Origin: Thamnidium elegans
Lineage: Eukaryota; Mucoromycota; Mucoromycetes; Mucorales; Mucoraceae
Assembly: GCA_025201345.1 (NCBI GenBank)
Contig: JAIXMG010000024.1
Location: forward strand, 1-64,000
DNA length: 64,000 nt
Reading direction: 5' to 3'
Shown here: positions 11,259 through 21,209 of the stretch, piece after piece
Numbering within the stretch: the first letter of the stretch is position 1
Layout: each line of letters begins with the position of its first letter
Notes under the pieces: model-generated
Seen by the model: only the letters and a program-made list of their open reading frames with translations
Databases searched by the model: none
Told to the model about the DNA's origin: nothing
Translations under genes and position numbers: made by a program

Positions 11259-14200
11259 TTATTTTTTAAAACGAACGGCATCAGTAGCTACTTTCACCAA
11301 CTGCTGTTTTCGACGTGGATTACGACGAAATGCGTCCTGTGTGGGGTTAGTCCCAACAGGTTTTGTATGTAAACTAGTTTTCCGATGTTGTTTGAGATTG
11401 TCAACTTTTGGTTTGGAGCTGGATTCTTTGTTCGTTACATCTATGTCATCATTGAGTATTGTCTCAATGTGTTTAAGACGTGATCCTGTAACTTGTTTAT
11501 CAAAAGTGTTTGAATCTGGTTTGTTTGTTTTAAATAATTTTTGAAGTGCTGATTTCTCTTCTGTAGGTATTTCACCTTTTAAACGTTTCCAGTACGTCAT
11601 AACAGCTTGAGGATCAGTGAAGTTTTTCAAAGGGATCCAACTGTCATGGTCAGGAGAGTAATTTTTCCAGCGTATCTTATAAAGACGATCCTTGTATTCA
11701 CCTTTGTGGTCAACAATGGCATCAAATTCATAGATATCTTCTTTGGAAACAACAGCGTCTTGAGAAACTAATTTTAGTTCTGAAGGAGTATATTCTCTAG
11801 GCATGAGTAAACCCATTTCATCACGAAGAGTATAATTGCCGTGTTGTGTTTTACGTATCACTTCATATGGACCTTCATATATTGCCGTGAGTGATTTAAG
11901 GATACCCTTTTTCTTTACAACGACGAAGCTTCCAATAGGAAAGTCAACTAAACGATGTTTTTTATCAAACTGATTTTTCATCATTTTGTTGTATATTTCA
12001 GTACGTTCTTTTATGGCAGGAAAAACGACATCTGACATATATTCAATTCTTTTTAAGAGTTCGTCGTTATCCATCGGTTCTAATCCATCATCAGGATCAT
12101 TAAATAATGGATATTCGTTTGACATTTTCCTTGCAAACATTAAATTAAATGGGCTCGTATTTAAACGTTTGGAAACTTTACAGTTCATCATGAGTTGTAC
12201 TGAATTAACTTCTAAATCCCAGTCATCTTCAGGTACTCCTTGTATCAATTTTGATAAAAGTTTCTTACATGATTGCACGAATCTTTCGGCACCACCATTA
12301 CTGGATGCAAAGTATGCAAGAGATAGTCGTTTGTCTATCTTCATTGCTTCACAAAGTAAATCCAATATTTTATTTTTCCATTCTGTTCCTCGATCAGAAT
12401 TCAGAATACGGGGATAACCGATTAATGAAAAAATAGAAATTAATTCTTTTGCTACTGTCTTTGCAGATTTATCTGGGATAGGGCGTAATACTACGAACCT
12501 AGTAGCAATGTCTAATAAGACCAAAATATATGTGTTGTTGGACGTAGTTACCGGGAATGGCCCGCATAAATCTACTTGAAAATGAAAGCCCACGGTATAA
12601 CAGTATAAAGGCTTTAAAGGATTGTAGCCTTTTTTAGACACTTGTACCTTATGGCAAAGTTTGCATTGTTTTACTATTTCTAATGCATCTTTAATGATAT
12701 GTGGCCAGTTCATACCTTCATCTTTTCTTATACGTTGGATGATTGCTTCAGAACCTCCATGGCCGAAGTTATGAGCGTTTTCGAGGATCTCTTTTCTATC
12801 CTTCTCATCTGGAATAATATAAGATTCGTCCATATTTTGTACATAGTTGATCTGAAAATTCTCATTAGGGTCAACTTCCGTCATGTTTTCATCCAAGATA
12901 TTATGAATGTTTTTTATTATCCATGAGGTAATGCGTACATTATTATGTATATTTTCCGGCTTAGTTTGTGCATCATTTGTGTCACAGTAATATTGACTAA
13001 AATTAGGAATACGTTCCAGATTAATGTCGCCGTTAAATTCTACAAATTCCTTTTTATTTAACATAACCAAATCCTGGTCTTGTTTATTTGTCTTTTCTTT
13101 CCTTTTCTTTTGGTTTTTAGACTTTTTATTCTTTTGACCATGATTGAATATTTGTGGAAACATATTCTTTTCTTCTTTTTCATACGGAATCTTATCTTGA
13201 TTCGTAGGGAACAGACGAGAGAGTTTATCACTCATAACGTTTTCTACCCCAGGAATCCAAATAACTTTCATATTTGGGAAGGAGAGAATTACTTCCATGT
13301 ATCTTAACATCATCATGGACATATGTTTGGTTGTAAATAAATACGATAAACTTCTATGATCAGTATAACATTTAAATGGACGATCACCATGTAGAAATTT
13401 ATAAAATTTTGTTAAACCGGTAGTCAATGCAAGCAATTCTTTCTTGGTTACACTATAACTACGTTGGCTTGGTGATAATGCTTTCGACGCAAAACCAATG
13501 TATTTGATAGTCTTAGTTCCTTTTTCTTTATCCACAAATTCTTGGAAAATACAGGAACCTACACTGTAGCTGCTAGCATCCACACTCAAACTAAATTCGT
13601 GATTTAAGTCAGGATGACTAAGGACTATGTTTTGTTTTATAATATCAATAATGCTTTGATAGTGTTCATCCATTTGTGGAGTCCATTTGAACATTTTTTC
13701 TGTGCTGTATCTTAAATGGTCAAGTGGAGCTGTTAAAGCACTAGCATTTGGAAGATGCCCACGCATATAGCTTACCCACCCACAGAATTTCATCATCTGT
13801 TTAGCATTAGTAGGTTTCTCCCAACTATCAATATTTGTTAATCTTCTTGGATCTATAGATTTTCCTTGTTCAGAAATACAGAATCCAAGTAAATACACAG
13901 CAGATCTTGCTAAATGCATCTTTTCTTGATTCAATGGTAATTTATATGTTGTCAATGCTTCGATGACACGTTGACAATGAATCTCATGATCTTTTAAGTT
14001 TTTAGAATGACATACGAGATCATCAATATATATACATGTGAATTCTTTCATGTCAGCGAAAATTGTCTCCATGACATTTTGGAAGATACCCGATAAGGAT
14101 TTTAAACCAAAACATGCGCCTCTATGTCTGAAAGTTTTTCCTTCAAATGTAAAGCTTAATTTATGACGATCTTTTTCATTGATTTCCAATCTGTGGAAAG

Positions 14201-16652
14201 CGCCTGATATGTCAAAGACACTAAAGATTTTTGAATCACGTACAGAGTGAAATATATCTTCAATTAATGGGGTATTTACGTTTGATACATTTTCAAGTAA
14301 GTTATTAATCTTTCTGGTATCTAAACATACTCTCCATTTTTTCTTTCCGTCTACACCAGTTGGTTTAGGTACCAGCGTAAGTGGACTGTTGAAACTACTT
14401 GGTGAAGCTAATTCTATAGTTCGGTCATCAAGCCATTTCTTAATTTGTTCTCTAACTACAGGTAATAATGAATACGCAATAGGATAAGGTCTAGAGAAAC
14501 TAGTTTGATGGGGAGGTGTATTTAAATAAACAACAGCTTCCTTTAATGGACATAATTCATGTACATTGATATTTTCATTAGCTTTTAAATATGGTTTCAT
14601 ACTTTCCATAAAAGCTTCATATTCTTTTTCCGAACATGCTTTAGATTCATTAGGTTTATATAATGTATCATCCACAGATTCGTTGTAGATAACTTCTTCT
14701 TTTTCATTGAAGTTGTATGCAATATTTTCTATATAAATTCCAAGTTTAGGAATGAGGTCTCTGCCGATCAAGATTGGGATCTTATTATCAGGCATTTCCA
14801 CAATCTCAAAACTATGGTGGAAAACATCTTTTCCTCTGTAGTTTACTTCAAGAGGTTTTGTTTTTCCAATACGCATGGCAAATGCATCTTTAATTACAAA
14901 AGATAATCTACCTTCAGCAGGTATGATATCATCAAAGACAGTTTTATCCTCAAAATCATATGTTTTATTAATTAATGATACGGTAGCACCAGTATCAAGC
15001 ATGCTAACCAATTTCTCGTTATTAATGGTAATAAAAGGGGAATATGGTGAAAGTTCTTCTAACTCTTTTTCAGAATACCCATCAATTAAATAGCAAGAAA
15101 TATTATTTTTATCTTTTAAATTTTTATTAAAAAAAGGTTTAACATTTGTTTTTTCCTTATCTGGGAATTGGTAATTAATAGAGAAGTTTTCTAAATCATC
15201 TAAAATTAGGTTATAGGTTTCACTATAATGACCAGTAATAGAGTTAGTATCCTGTTCGGGATTATTATAGAAAATTTTTATTACCTGTTGTTTTCTTCTC
15301 TCAGCTTGTTTGAGGAGGAATTGTTTATATTTGTCGCTTTTGAGATAGTCGACACAGGTCTTCAAATGTTCAAAGTTGAAGTTGGCTTTTTTGCAATATA
15401 TACATAATTTATCTTCTTTGAGTTTCTTATTTTGATACTCATAGTTGTTGGTTTCGATTAATGCACGTTTCTTGCTTTCAAAACCTTCGACGTTACTGTA
15501 ACTTCTTTTATTTGTTGCAGAAGTTGTTACCGCCAAGTATAAGGCCTCCTGGATATCACCGATATTCTTTTCTAAATATCTGAATACCTCATGTAAAGTA
15601 TTGGGGAGGTAGGAGTCGGAGTCTTGTCTCTTATTCTTTTTCAGAGAGTTGGTAACTTCTTCCCGAGCCTTTGGTAACAATGATTTGATAAATTTCATTG
15701 CTTCGATGGCATCACTAGGTTGTTTACTATTGGGTAAACGAAGATATGTCTCCAAGTAGCGGTCGACATAATCCCTAATGGATTCTTGTTGGCCTTGACG
15801 TAAGTCCAAATATTTTTCAATATTGTTGGCCATGTTAGCTGAGTTTCCAAATCGATCAATCAATTTTTCTTTAATTTCATTCCACTTGGTGTTCTCACTA
15901 AGTGGGTTGATGAAGTTGGAATACCAGCGATGATGTTTGTCATTTTTGCTGTATAAAAAGGATTTGGCTAAATATTTTTTCCAATCTTTGTTGATATCCA
16001 CATCATTTGTTTTCAGGATCATTTCGAACATAGAAACAAATGTTTCAGCGTTGTCATACGAAGGTTTGTTTTCCGATTTACAAGCTGATGGATCATCGTT
16101 GAGTTGAAAGAATGGTACATCAAATCTCTTCTGATTGATTTTTGTTGGTACATTCTGTGTAACAACTTTGGCTTCGTCATTCTTCAATTGTTGAATGGAC
16201 AACTTCAACTGTTTGATTAGTTGGTTGTTCTTAACGAGTTCATCAGCATCTTCACTGAAAAGTTGTTTTTTGAATAATTGCCTGATCTTCTTTTCATAAA
16301 GGTTGATCAGATCCTCATCTAAATTTTTAGAAGAAGAGTTAATATTGCTTTCTGCAATAATTGAAACATTATTAATCTTTCTGATTAATTGATGTTGGTT
16401 TTTACCTTCATCAAGTTCCGAATTGTTACCGGTACCAACTTCTTCCTTTCTGGTAGAAGTGGCTTCAGGGACCAAGGGGGAGAGGACTTCTTCTTCTTCT
16501 TCATCCGTAAGGTTCATGGCCGAGAGTTCCATGGGATCAAATTCATTCATGTTGACGTCTTGGTCCATGGTAGGGGAAACGGGAGCGACAGAGGCAGCAG
16601 AGTCAATAGGAGCAACAGCGGCAGAGGGAGCAGAGATTCTTTCAGTGTTCAT
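11259..16652 (-). CDS. Gag-pol polyprotein with chromodomain (Ty3/gypsy)
   Basis: One frame of 1797 residues. Order: a gag/capsid-like region (about 190-380); a zinc-knuckle-like C-x2-C-x8-H-x3-C (CIYCKKANFNFEHLKTC, about 418-434); protease LDTGATVSLI (DTGA at 553-556); reverse transcriptase with the catalytic YIDD at 875-878; RNase H starting SLSVDASSYSVGSC; integrase with an HHCC-type region (HNFGHGG...CKLCHK), first catalytic Asp near 1361 (FQVDLCGPF), then NSDRGTEW and the Glu in SNGGAERFV; and a C-terminal chromodomain (about 1640-1690, YKIRWKNYSPDHDSWIP). This PR-RT-RH-INT-chromodomain order defines chromoviruses. No gag-pol frameshift is present, so the proteins must be separated by proteolysis or made as one chain. 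Confidence 0.95.
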   Translation of the reverse strand: MNTERISAPSAAVAPIDSAASVAPVSPTMDQDVNMNEFDPMELSAMNLTDEEEEEVLSPLVPEATSTRKEEVGTGNNSELDEGKNQHQLIRKINNVSIIAESNINSSSKNLDEDLINLYEKKIRQLFKKQLFSEDADELVKNNQLIKQLKLSIQQLKNDEAKVVTQNVPTKINQKRFDVPFFQLNDDPSACKSENKPSYDNAETFVSMFEMILKTNDVDINKDWKKYLAKSFLYSKNDKHHRWYSNFINPLSENTKWNEIKEKLIDRFGNSANMANNIEKYLDLRQGQQESIRDYVDRYLETYLRLPNSKQPSDAIEAMKFIKSLLPKAREEVTNSLKKNKRQDSDSYLPNTLHEVFRYLEKNIGDIQEALYLAVTTSATNKRSYSNVEGFESKKRALIETNNYEYQNKKLKEDKLCIYCKKANFNFEHLKTCVDYLKSDKYKQFLLKQAERRKQQVIKIFYNNPEQDTNSITGHYSETYNLILDDLENFSINYQFPDKEKTNVKPFFNKNLKDKNNISCYLIDGYSEKELEELSPYSPFITINNEKLVSMLDTGATVSLINKTYDFEDKTVFDDIIPAEGRLSFVIKDAFAMRIGKTKPLEVNYRGKDVFHHSFEIVEMPDNKIPILIGRDLIPKLGIYIENIAYNFNEKEEVIYNESVDDTLYKPNESKACSEKEYEAFMESMKPYLKANENINVHELCPLKEAVVYLNTPPHQTSFSRPYPIAYSLLPVVREQIKKWLDDRTIELASPSSFNSPLTLVPKPTGVDGKKKWRVCLDTRKINNLLENVSNVNTPLIEDIFHSVRDSKIFSVFDISGAFHRLEINEKDRHKLSFTFEGKTFRHRGACFGLKSLSGIFQNVMETIFADMKEFTCIYIDDLVCHSKNLKDHEIHCQRVIEALTTYKLPLNQEKMHLARSAVYLLGFCISEQGKSIDPRRLTNIDSWEKPTNAKQMMKFCGWVSYMRGHLPNASALTAPLDHLRYSTEKMFKWTPQMDEHYQSIIDIIKQNIVLSHPDLNHEFSLSVDASSYSVGSCIFQEFVDKEKGTKTIKYIGFASKALSPSQRSYSVTKKELLALTTGLTKFYKFLHGDRPFKCYTDHRSLSYLFTTKHMSMMMLRYMEVILSFPNMKVIWIPGVENVMSDKLSRLFPTNQDKIPYEKEEKNMFPQIFNHGQKNKKSKNQKKRKEKTNKQDQDLVMLNKKEFVEFNGDINLERIPNFSQYYCDTNDAQTKPENIHNNVRITSWIIKNIHNILDENMTEVDPNENFQINYVQNMDESYIIPDEKDRKEILENAHNFGHGGSEAIIQRIRKDEGMNWPHIIKDALEIVKQCKLCHKVQVSKKGYNPLKPLYCYTVGFHFQVDLCGPFPVTTSNNTYILVLLDIATRFVVLRPIPDKSAKTVAKELISIFSLIGYPRILNSDRGTEWKNKILDLLCEAMKIDKRLSLAYFASSNGGAERFVQSCKKLLSKLIQGVPEDDWDLEVNSVQLMMNCKVSKRLNTSPFNLMFARKMSNEYPLFNDPDDGLEPMDNDELLKRIEYMSDVVFPAIKERTEIYNKMMKNQFDKKHRLVDFPIGSFVVVKKKGILKSLTAIYEGPYEVIRKTQHGNYTLRDEMGLLMPREYTPSELKLVSQDAVVSKEDIYEFDAIVDHKGEYKDRLYKIRWKNYSPDHDSWIPLKNFTDPQAVMTYWKRLKGEIPTEEKSALQKLFKTNKPDSNTFDKQVTGSRLKHIETILNDDIDVTNKESSSKPKVDNLKQHRKTSLHTKPVGTNPTQDAFRRNPRRKQQLVKVATDAVRFKK

Positions 16653-16667
16653 ATTCGATAAAAAAAT

Positions 16668-17522
16668 TGTTGGAATTGAAGTAAATTAGACGATAAATTA
16701 TCGAGATAAAACTTAGAGAAATTTATTAATTAAAAATAAACTAAAGAATCCTGCTAAACTAAATAATAATCCCTTTTTATACTTCTTGACAACCGTAATC
16801 GGTACCTGATCTTATTGTTATGATAGGTTCGGGTCAATATCTAGACTCAACCTTCTCACTTTCAAATATATATATTCTACTCTTTCGAATTGACTATAAA
16901 TATTCTTTGATCCAATCCCCTTGATCGGATAACATGTCCTTCCGGTAATCTCCACCTTGTTCTTAATAATGACAGGGTGGTCGAATCGTCCTTATTGGAT
17001 ATGTTATGAGTAGGTTGATGAAACGTTCCTTATATTTTATTTATATATTTCTGACTAGAACTTTTTCCCGTATAATTATATTTTATATAATTAAAGGATT
17101 GTAATTACAAGATATAGAGTATTATTACTGTATATTTGTTTTATTATTATAAAGGAGATATTTTCTATATGTCCTAGAGTATATTATTTATACTATATTC
17201 ATATCATTGATGTGAGTTAATGTATTGCTTATAACAATGGGTGTTCCTTTCTTTTATCCAGAGTAGCTAGTTCTGGATCAAGACCAATGTTATTACAATA
17301 TCTCTTATCTCGCATTAATGTTATTGGATTAAAATTTTTATATTTTAAGTCAGAAGTAGGAACCGTTTTCACTAGAAATGTCCGTATTGATTTCGGTGTT
17401 TAATAATAATGTATCGGGATGCATTATTATTGAAATATTAGAAGTTTTTATTATTAAGCTTGTTTTTATTCACAATATGATTATTTATATGTTTTATATA
17501 AATATCAACCTCAAATACGACA
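16668..17522 (-). repeat. Gypsy LTR, 5' copy
   Basis: 855 bp, apparently identical to 10,147-11,001. The gag-pol ATG (16,652) lies only 15 nt inside it, leaving little room for a usual tRNA primer-binding site. Confidence 0.93.
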
Positions 17523-18353
17523 GCTGTTGTTGCTGTACTGGTTGATGTTGTAGTTGCTGTTGTTGCTGTTCTTGTTGTAACCACCCTGCTCCGAGGGTGG
17601 ACCTGATCGAAAAAACTGCCGATCTGAAACATTCGAGAAAGAGCTGGAAGAAGGGCCGTGACGGCTGGTAGTAAAGCGGCGATGACGGTTGGTCATAGCT
17701 TCACGAGTAGCTTTCTTAGCAGCCGTTTGTTGGACAAGGGTAGTCTGAAATTCTTCCAATGGGAGAGTGTAGTTAGTTTCATTGGTTTTCAAGGAAAAGG
17801 AAGGATCAACGGCTCTAAGTGCAATGTTGTTGCGCATTTGAGTTGCTGTGGACCCAGTATGTAACATGAGACGTCGGATGTCATGTAACATGGAGCAATA
17901 TCGTTCAAGATTTGGATTATCTTGCTCAGTGGTAATCAGTTCGTGTATGAATATATCCAGAGGGCGATAAGTAGCGGAATGGACATATTGCAATTGTTTG
18001 ATAGCGTTGTCTTCATAGCGTTGTCCTTTATTCATTAATCGTTCAGCCGATGGAATAGTAGCCGGAGGTTTGTAGTCCATGTTAGCCATAGGAGGGTAAG
18101 TCTCGATGATAGACTTGCGCTCTGAGTCAGGAAGCGCAGGAGTAGTGTTCAAAGGAGCATTTAAAGCCATAAGTTCCGTAACTGTTTCGGAGGGAGACCA
18201 GTCGTAATGAGGTCGAGCACCCATTGCATGGAGAGGCGAAGTTGCAGTATCCTCTGCAGACTGCATCGGGGTAGGAGTACCAGAGTGTAATTGTTCCTGC
18301 AGGGCAGCAAGTTGTTGCTGCATAATGTGAAGTTGTTCTTCAACGGAAGACAT
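17523..18353 (-). pseudogene. DIRS gag, N-terminal part
   Basis: About 277 residues starting MSSVEEQLHIMQQQLAALQ, a glutamine-rich coiled-coil start, then a helical region typical of DIRS gag (YRPLDIFIHELITTE, YCSMLHDIRRLMLHTG) and an Arg/Ser/Asn-rich tail (RHRRFTTSRHG and GGYNKNSNNSNYN) likely to bind RNA. It is interrupted at 17,522/17,523 by the gypsy LTR, so the last residues of the frame come from the LTR. The natural C-terminus is at 10,022-10,146. The upstream 140 bp to the inverted repeat form the leader. Confidence 0.75.
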
Positions 18354-18494
18354 TTTTGAAATAAATGATTTTAAGTGAATTGACTAAGAAGTCGGTTATG
18401 ACCGAGCGAAAAAGAAGATTAATGATATTACTATAGATTTATTTTCTTTATATACTTTAAAAAATCGCTATTTAAATAAACCTCAAGAAGATTC

Positions 18495-18568
18495 TAGCAT
18501 AATAACATTTCCTATTTTGTTCTGACGGTCTCAAACAATTCTTAAGAGAATGTTCTCGACCTAGAATT
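18495..18568 (-). repeat. DIRS inverted terminal repeat, right copy
   Basis: Reverse complement of 61-134. It lies about 140 bp upstream of the gag start (18,353, minus strand), so it is the 5' terminal repeat of the element and probably contains the promoter. Confidence 0.85.
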
Positions 18569-18762
18569 AGAATTTTGTTAGCATTCTTTTTTTTTCTATT
18601 TGGAGAAAATGAGCAAAAGCTGTAATTAAAAAGAAGGAAATTGAAATTCCATCGATAATTTTTTTTTTCCCTGCCAAATTTTAGCGATACCGCTTGTGTA
18701 AGCGATACAACGCTTCCACAACCGCCACCGCTTAGATATTATCGCTCTGGCTCGCCTTAGTG
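18569..18762. mobile_element. Right terminus of an older CACTA-type element (C)
   Basis: It ends CTCGCCTTAGTG at 18,762, the exact reverse complement of the left terminus of the complete CACTA element. Subterminal repeats here are of another kind: AGCGATA/GCGGTGGCGG-type units at 18,680-18,750. The sequence directly following (18,763 on) is a gypsy integrase fragment. No left end is in the window. The DIRS element seems to sit inside this element. Confidence 0.6.
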
Positions 18763-19162
18763 TCAACGTATTATTTCCAATTGTGAGCAATGTTGTCACT
18801 ATTCTATAGGAAAAGCGGGGTACCACCCTTTTCGTTCTACTTCACCTACACAAGTGTTTGATCACTGGTCAATGGATTTGGCTACGTTCAATATTACTTC
18901 AACTAGTGGAAATAATTACATGCTTATTTTAGTTGATCATTTCAGCCGATTTACGATTCTTCGCGCAATCACAGATAAATCTAGTCTCACTATAGCTAAA
19001 GAATTACTTACACTGTGGCCAGATAAAGTTGTTTTTTATACTAATAACAGTAGAATTGTTTCTAAATATGCACACTGTAAATTCGGAAACTATGAGAGAG
19101 TATGGTTACTGAATTTAGTATCCATGTATACTGGATTTATTATGCAGTATATTTTCCACTGA
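18763..19162 (+). pseudogene. Ty3/gypsy integrase fragment
   Basis: Reads NCEQCCHYS (second half of the zinc-binding module), then GYHPFRST, FDHWSMDLATFN with the first catalytic Asp, NNYMLILVDHFSRFTILR and ITDKSSLTIAKELLTLW, and then degenerates: the usual SDRG motif is replaced by YTNNSR. The 5' part is cut off by the CACTA right end at 18,762. It belongs to a different gypsy lineage from the complete element. Confidence 0.8.
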
Positions 19163-19249
19163 ACGCAGTAAGTTGGATACTGAAATTGAAATGGTATCTT
19201 ATATACCCTATTTAGTAGAAATTCCACTAAAAAATACGTCATGAGTCTG

Positions 19250-19350
19250 TTTATTCAGTAACCATTGCTCTTTATTCAGTAGCCATTGCTCTTTATTTAG
19301 TAGCCATTGATTTTTATTTAGTAGCCGTTGTTCTTTATTCAGTAGCCATT
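19250..19350 (+). repeat. 21-bp tandem repeat, about 4.8 copies
   Basis: Units of the form TTTATTCAGTAGCCATTGCTC start at 19,250, 19,271, 19,292, 19,313 and 19,334, each differing by 1-4 bases. The flanks (19,160-19,240 and 20,240-20,310) contain scattered TTTAGTA and CAGTA words, so the array may be the subterminal region of another decayed transposon. I see nothing else in 19,163-20,300. Confidence 0.8.
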
Positions 19351-20309
19351 TATAACAACTCACTTCTACATAATATATATGGTTAAAATCTGTTTTACAT
19401 AAATAGTGTTATTATCAAACTTACAAGTAAATAAAAAACAAGACATATGGTTAAACGGTTTTTTCTCTGTAAATATATAAACATTTGTAGATATTAATAG
19501 GTGGTAAATAGAAATAACTAAAAGTTGTGTACCTTAAGGTGAACCATAATAGTATTCAATGGTTAAATATCTAAAAGCAAACAAACAAAAAAAAATTGTT
19601 TTAGCAGTGGAACAAAATAAAAAAAAAATACTTTACTTAGCGTTTAGGAATACAATAGAGGCGAATGAACTATAGAAGAAGAAAAACAGTTATGTTCCAT
19701 TTCAAGAGATTCAGTTTATTGTTACCATTGAGATTAGTCTTTTGTGTATAAAGTGAAGTAAAAGTATATATAAAAAAGGAAAAGAAAAAAAAAAGGGGGG
19801 GGGAAGGCAAGGTCGCTTACGTCTGCGGTTGAAAAAAAAAGTCACCTTCTGCTTGGCTAAACGACCTCTTTTTTTATACGTGATTCTGAAATTTATATAG
19901 TAAGTCCTAAGTATACTGAAAAAAAGAAAGCACGAATATATGTAGTAAATCAATTTTTTTTATTATCGTAGCGTCTCTATTTTTTTTTTTTTTTTTGGAT
20001 AACGTGGCAGTGTCTTTTTTTCTTTTTTTTTTCTTTAAATAAATTTATATATTTGTCTATATTATTTGTACTTTGATAATTAACTTATTCCTCTATACAT
20101 GTAAGTACTAAGATCTAAACGACCATGACGCTGTAATATACCTATATGTTATAGAACATTGATATGCACCTTTTTAATATTTTAATTCCCGGGTAAAGAA
20201 AAAATCTAAATTTAGAATAAAAAAAAGGGGAAGAGTATTTTCTACTGAAAATAGCGGAATATATTCCGTATTTAGTAACTATGTCCACTAATAACAGTAT
20301 CATTTACTA

Positions 20310-20402
20310 AATATCTGGCCATAGTGACTGAAGCGCTAGCGCTAAACCAAGCACCAGTGCTTAGCAACAGCGCTAAATTTAGCGCTATTTCTCGCCTTGG
20401 TG
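20310..20402. mobile_element. Right terminus of a CACTA-type element (A)
   Basis: It ends CTCGCCTTGGTG at 20,402, preceded by AGCGCTAGCGCTAAACC, CACCAGTGCTTAG and AGCGCTAAATTTAGCGCTA, which are palindromic subterminal repeats. The terminus differs from the complete element only by CACCA in place of CACTA on the complementary strand. Its left end is not in the window. 20,403-21,200 has no recognisable gene. Confidence 0.55.
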
Positions 20403-21209
20403 AATGCTTACTGACTTCCACGCTATGATACTTTCTAATTATACACTTATGCAATGACCTTTACTTACGCCTTCTCTCTATGAATATGATATCTTTAGGA
20501 TATGTCTTTATATATTATCTTATGCCGAATTAACTAGTATAAATACTCTTCTATTATGACTTTAATAAAGGACAACATAAAATACATATTCTTCCTTTTC
20601 ACTTCCCAACTTATTAAGCCACAGATATTACAACTACTCATCGACGTGTTGTTAATCAATAGATAGTGTGGTAAAGTGTAAAAAGAGTATAATAAGGTAA
20701 TAGTAAGAAAAGTGAGCACCAGTTCCTGTTTTATAGGTAGAACGACTTAAGTAATAAAGTAAAATAAAAGATTTAGGTAAAAAAAATACAATGGAAAGTA
20801 AGATCCAAGGGAATTCAAGTACAAAATAAAATAAAGTAATAAAGATAAAATAAAAGAGCTTGCTTTTAAAGATCTTTTATAAAATAAGGGAAGTATAAGA
20901 TTAAATTGTTTACAAAAAGTAAATTATATTTTATTAAATAAAAGTTGAAGGTATTTATATCATTTTTAGTTTTCTTAATTAGGTTTTTAAATTTATAACA
21001 ACCATGGAGGTTTGATTTCTTGTGTTAGGACGATCCTTGTTAACATTATTTTATCAGAAAGAGGTAGTTTGTGTAACAATGTGACCTTTTTTTTTTTTTT
21101 TTTTTTTTGAATAAATATTCTTATTTTGCGACTGATTACTTTTTAGTATCTTTTTTTTTATTTTTGAATCTTCACTATTTTATAGCTCGGATTCCACATC
21201 CTGATCGGA

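Larger units (their letters stand above)
10147..17522 (-). mobile_element. Complete Ty3/gypsy LTR retrotransposon (chromovirus-like)
   Basis: Two 855-bp direct repeats (10,147-11,001 and 16,668-17,522) begin TGTTGG and end CGACA. They flank a single long gag-pol frame (11,259-16,652, minus strand). The 5-bp sequence GCTGT lies immediately outside both repeats (10,142-10,146 and 17,523-17,527) as the target duplication. Comparing the two repeats by eye I found no difference, so the insertion is recent. It split the gag of the DIRS element. The coding region has no stop, so the copy may be active. Confidence 0.95.
61..18568 (-). mobile_element. DIRS-type tyrosine-recombinase retrotransposon, broken by three insertions
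   Basis: On the minus strand the order is gag (17,523-18,353, continuing at 10,022-10,146), reverse transcriptase/RNase H (8685-10,146, continuing at 7860-8435) and tyrosine recombinase (7297-8379, continuing at 132-557). The ends are inverted repeats: 61-134 is the reverse complement of 18,495-18,568 over 74 bp. No LTRs and no integrase belong to this element, and a recombinase is present instead, which defines the DIRS order. Three foreign segments interrupt it: a CACTA transposon (558-7296), a 249-bp insert (8436-8684) and a Ty3/gypsy element (10,147-17,522). With these removed, all reading frames rejoin, so it was probably intact when the large elements landed. The exact left limit is uncertain because a third copy of the inner repeat lies at 21-45. 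Confidence 0.88.
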
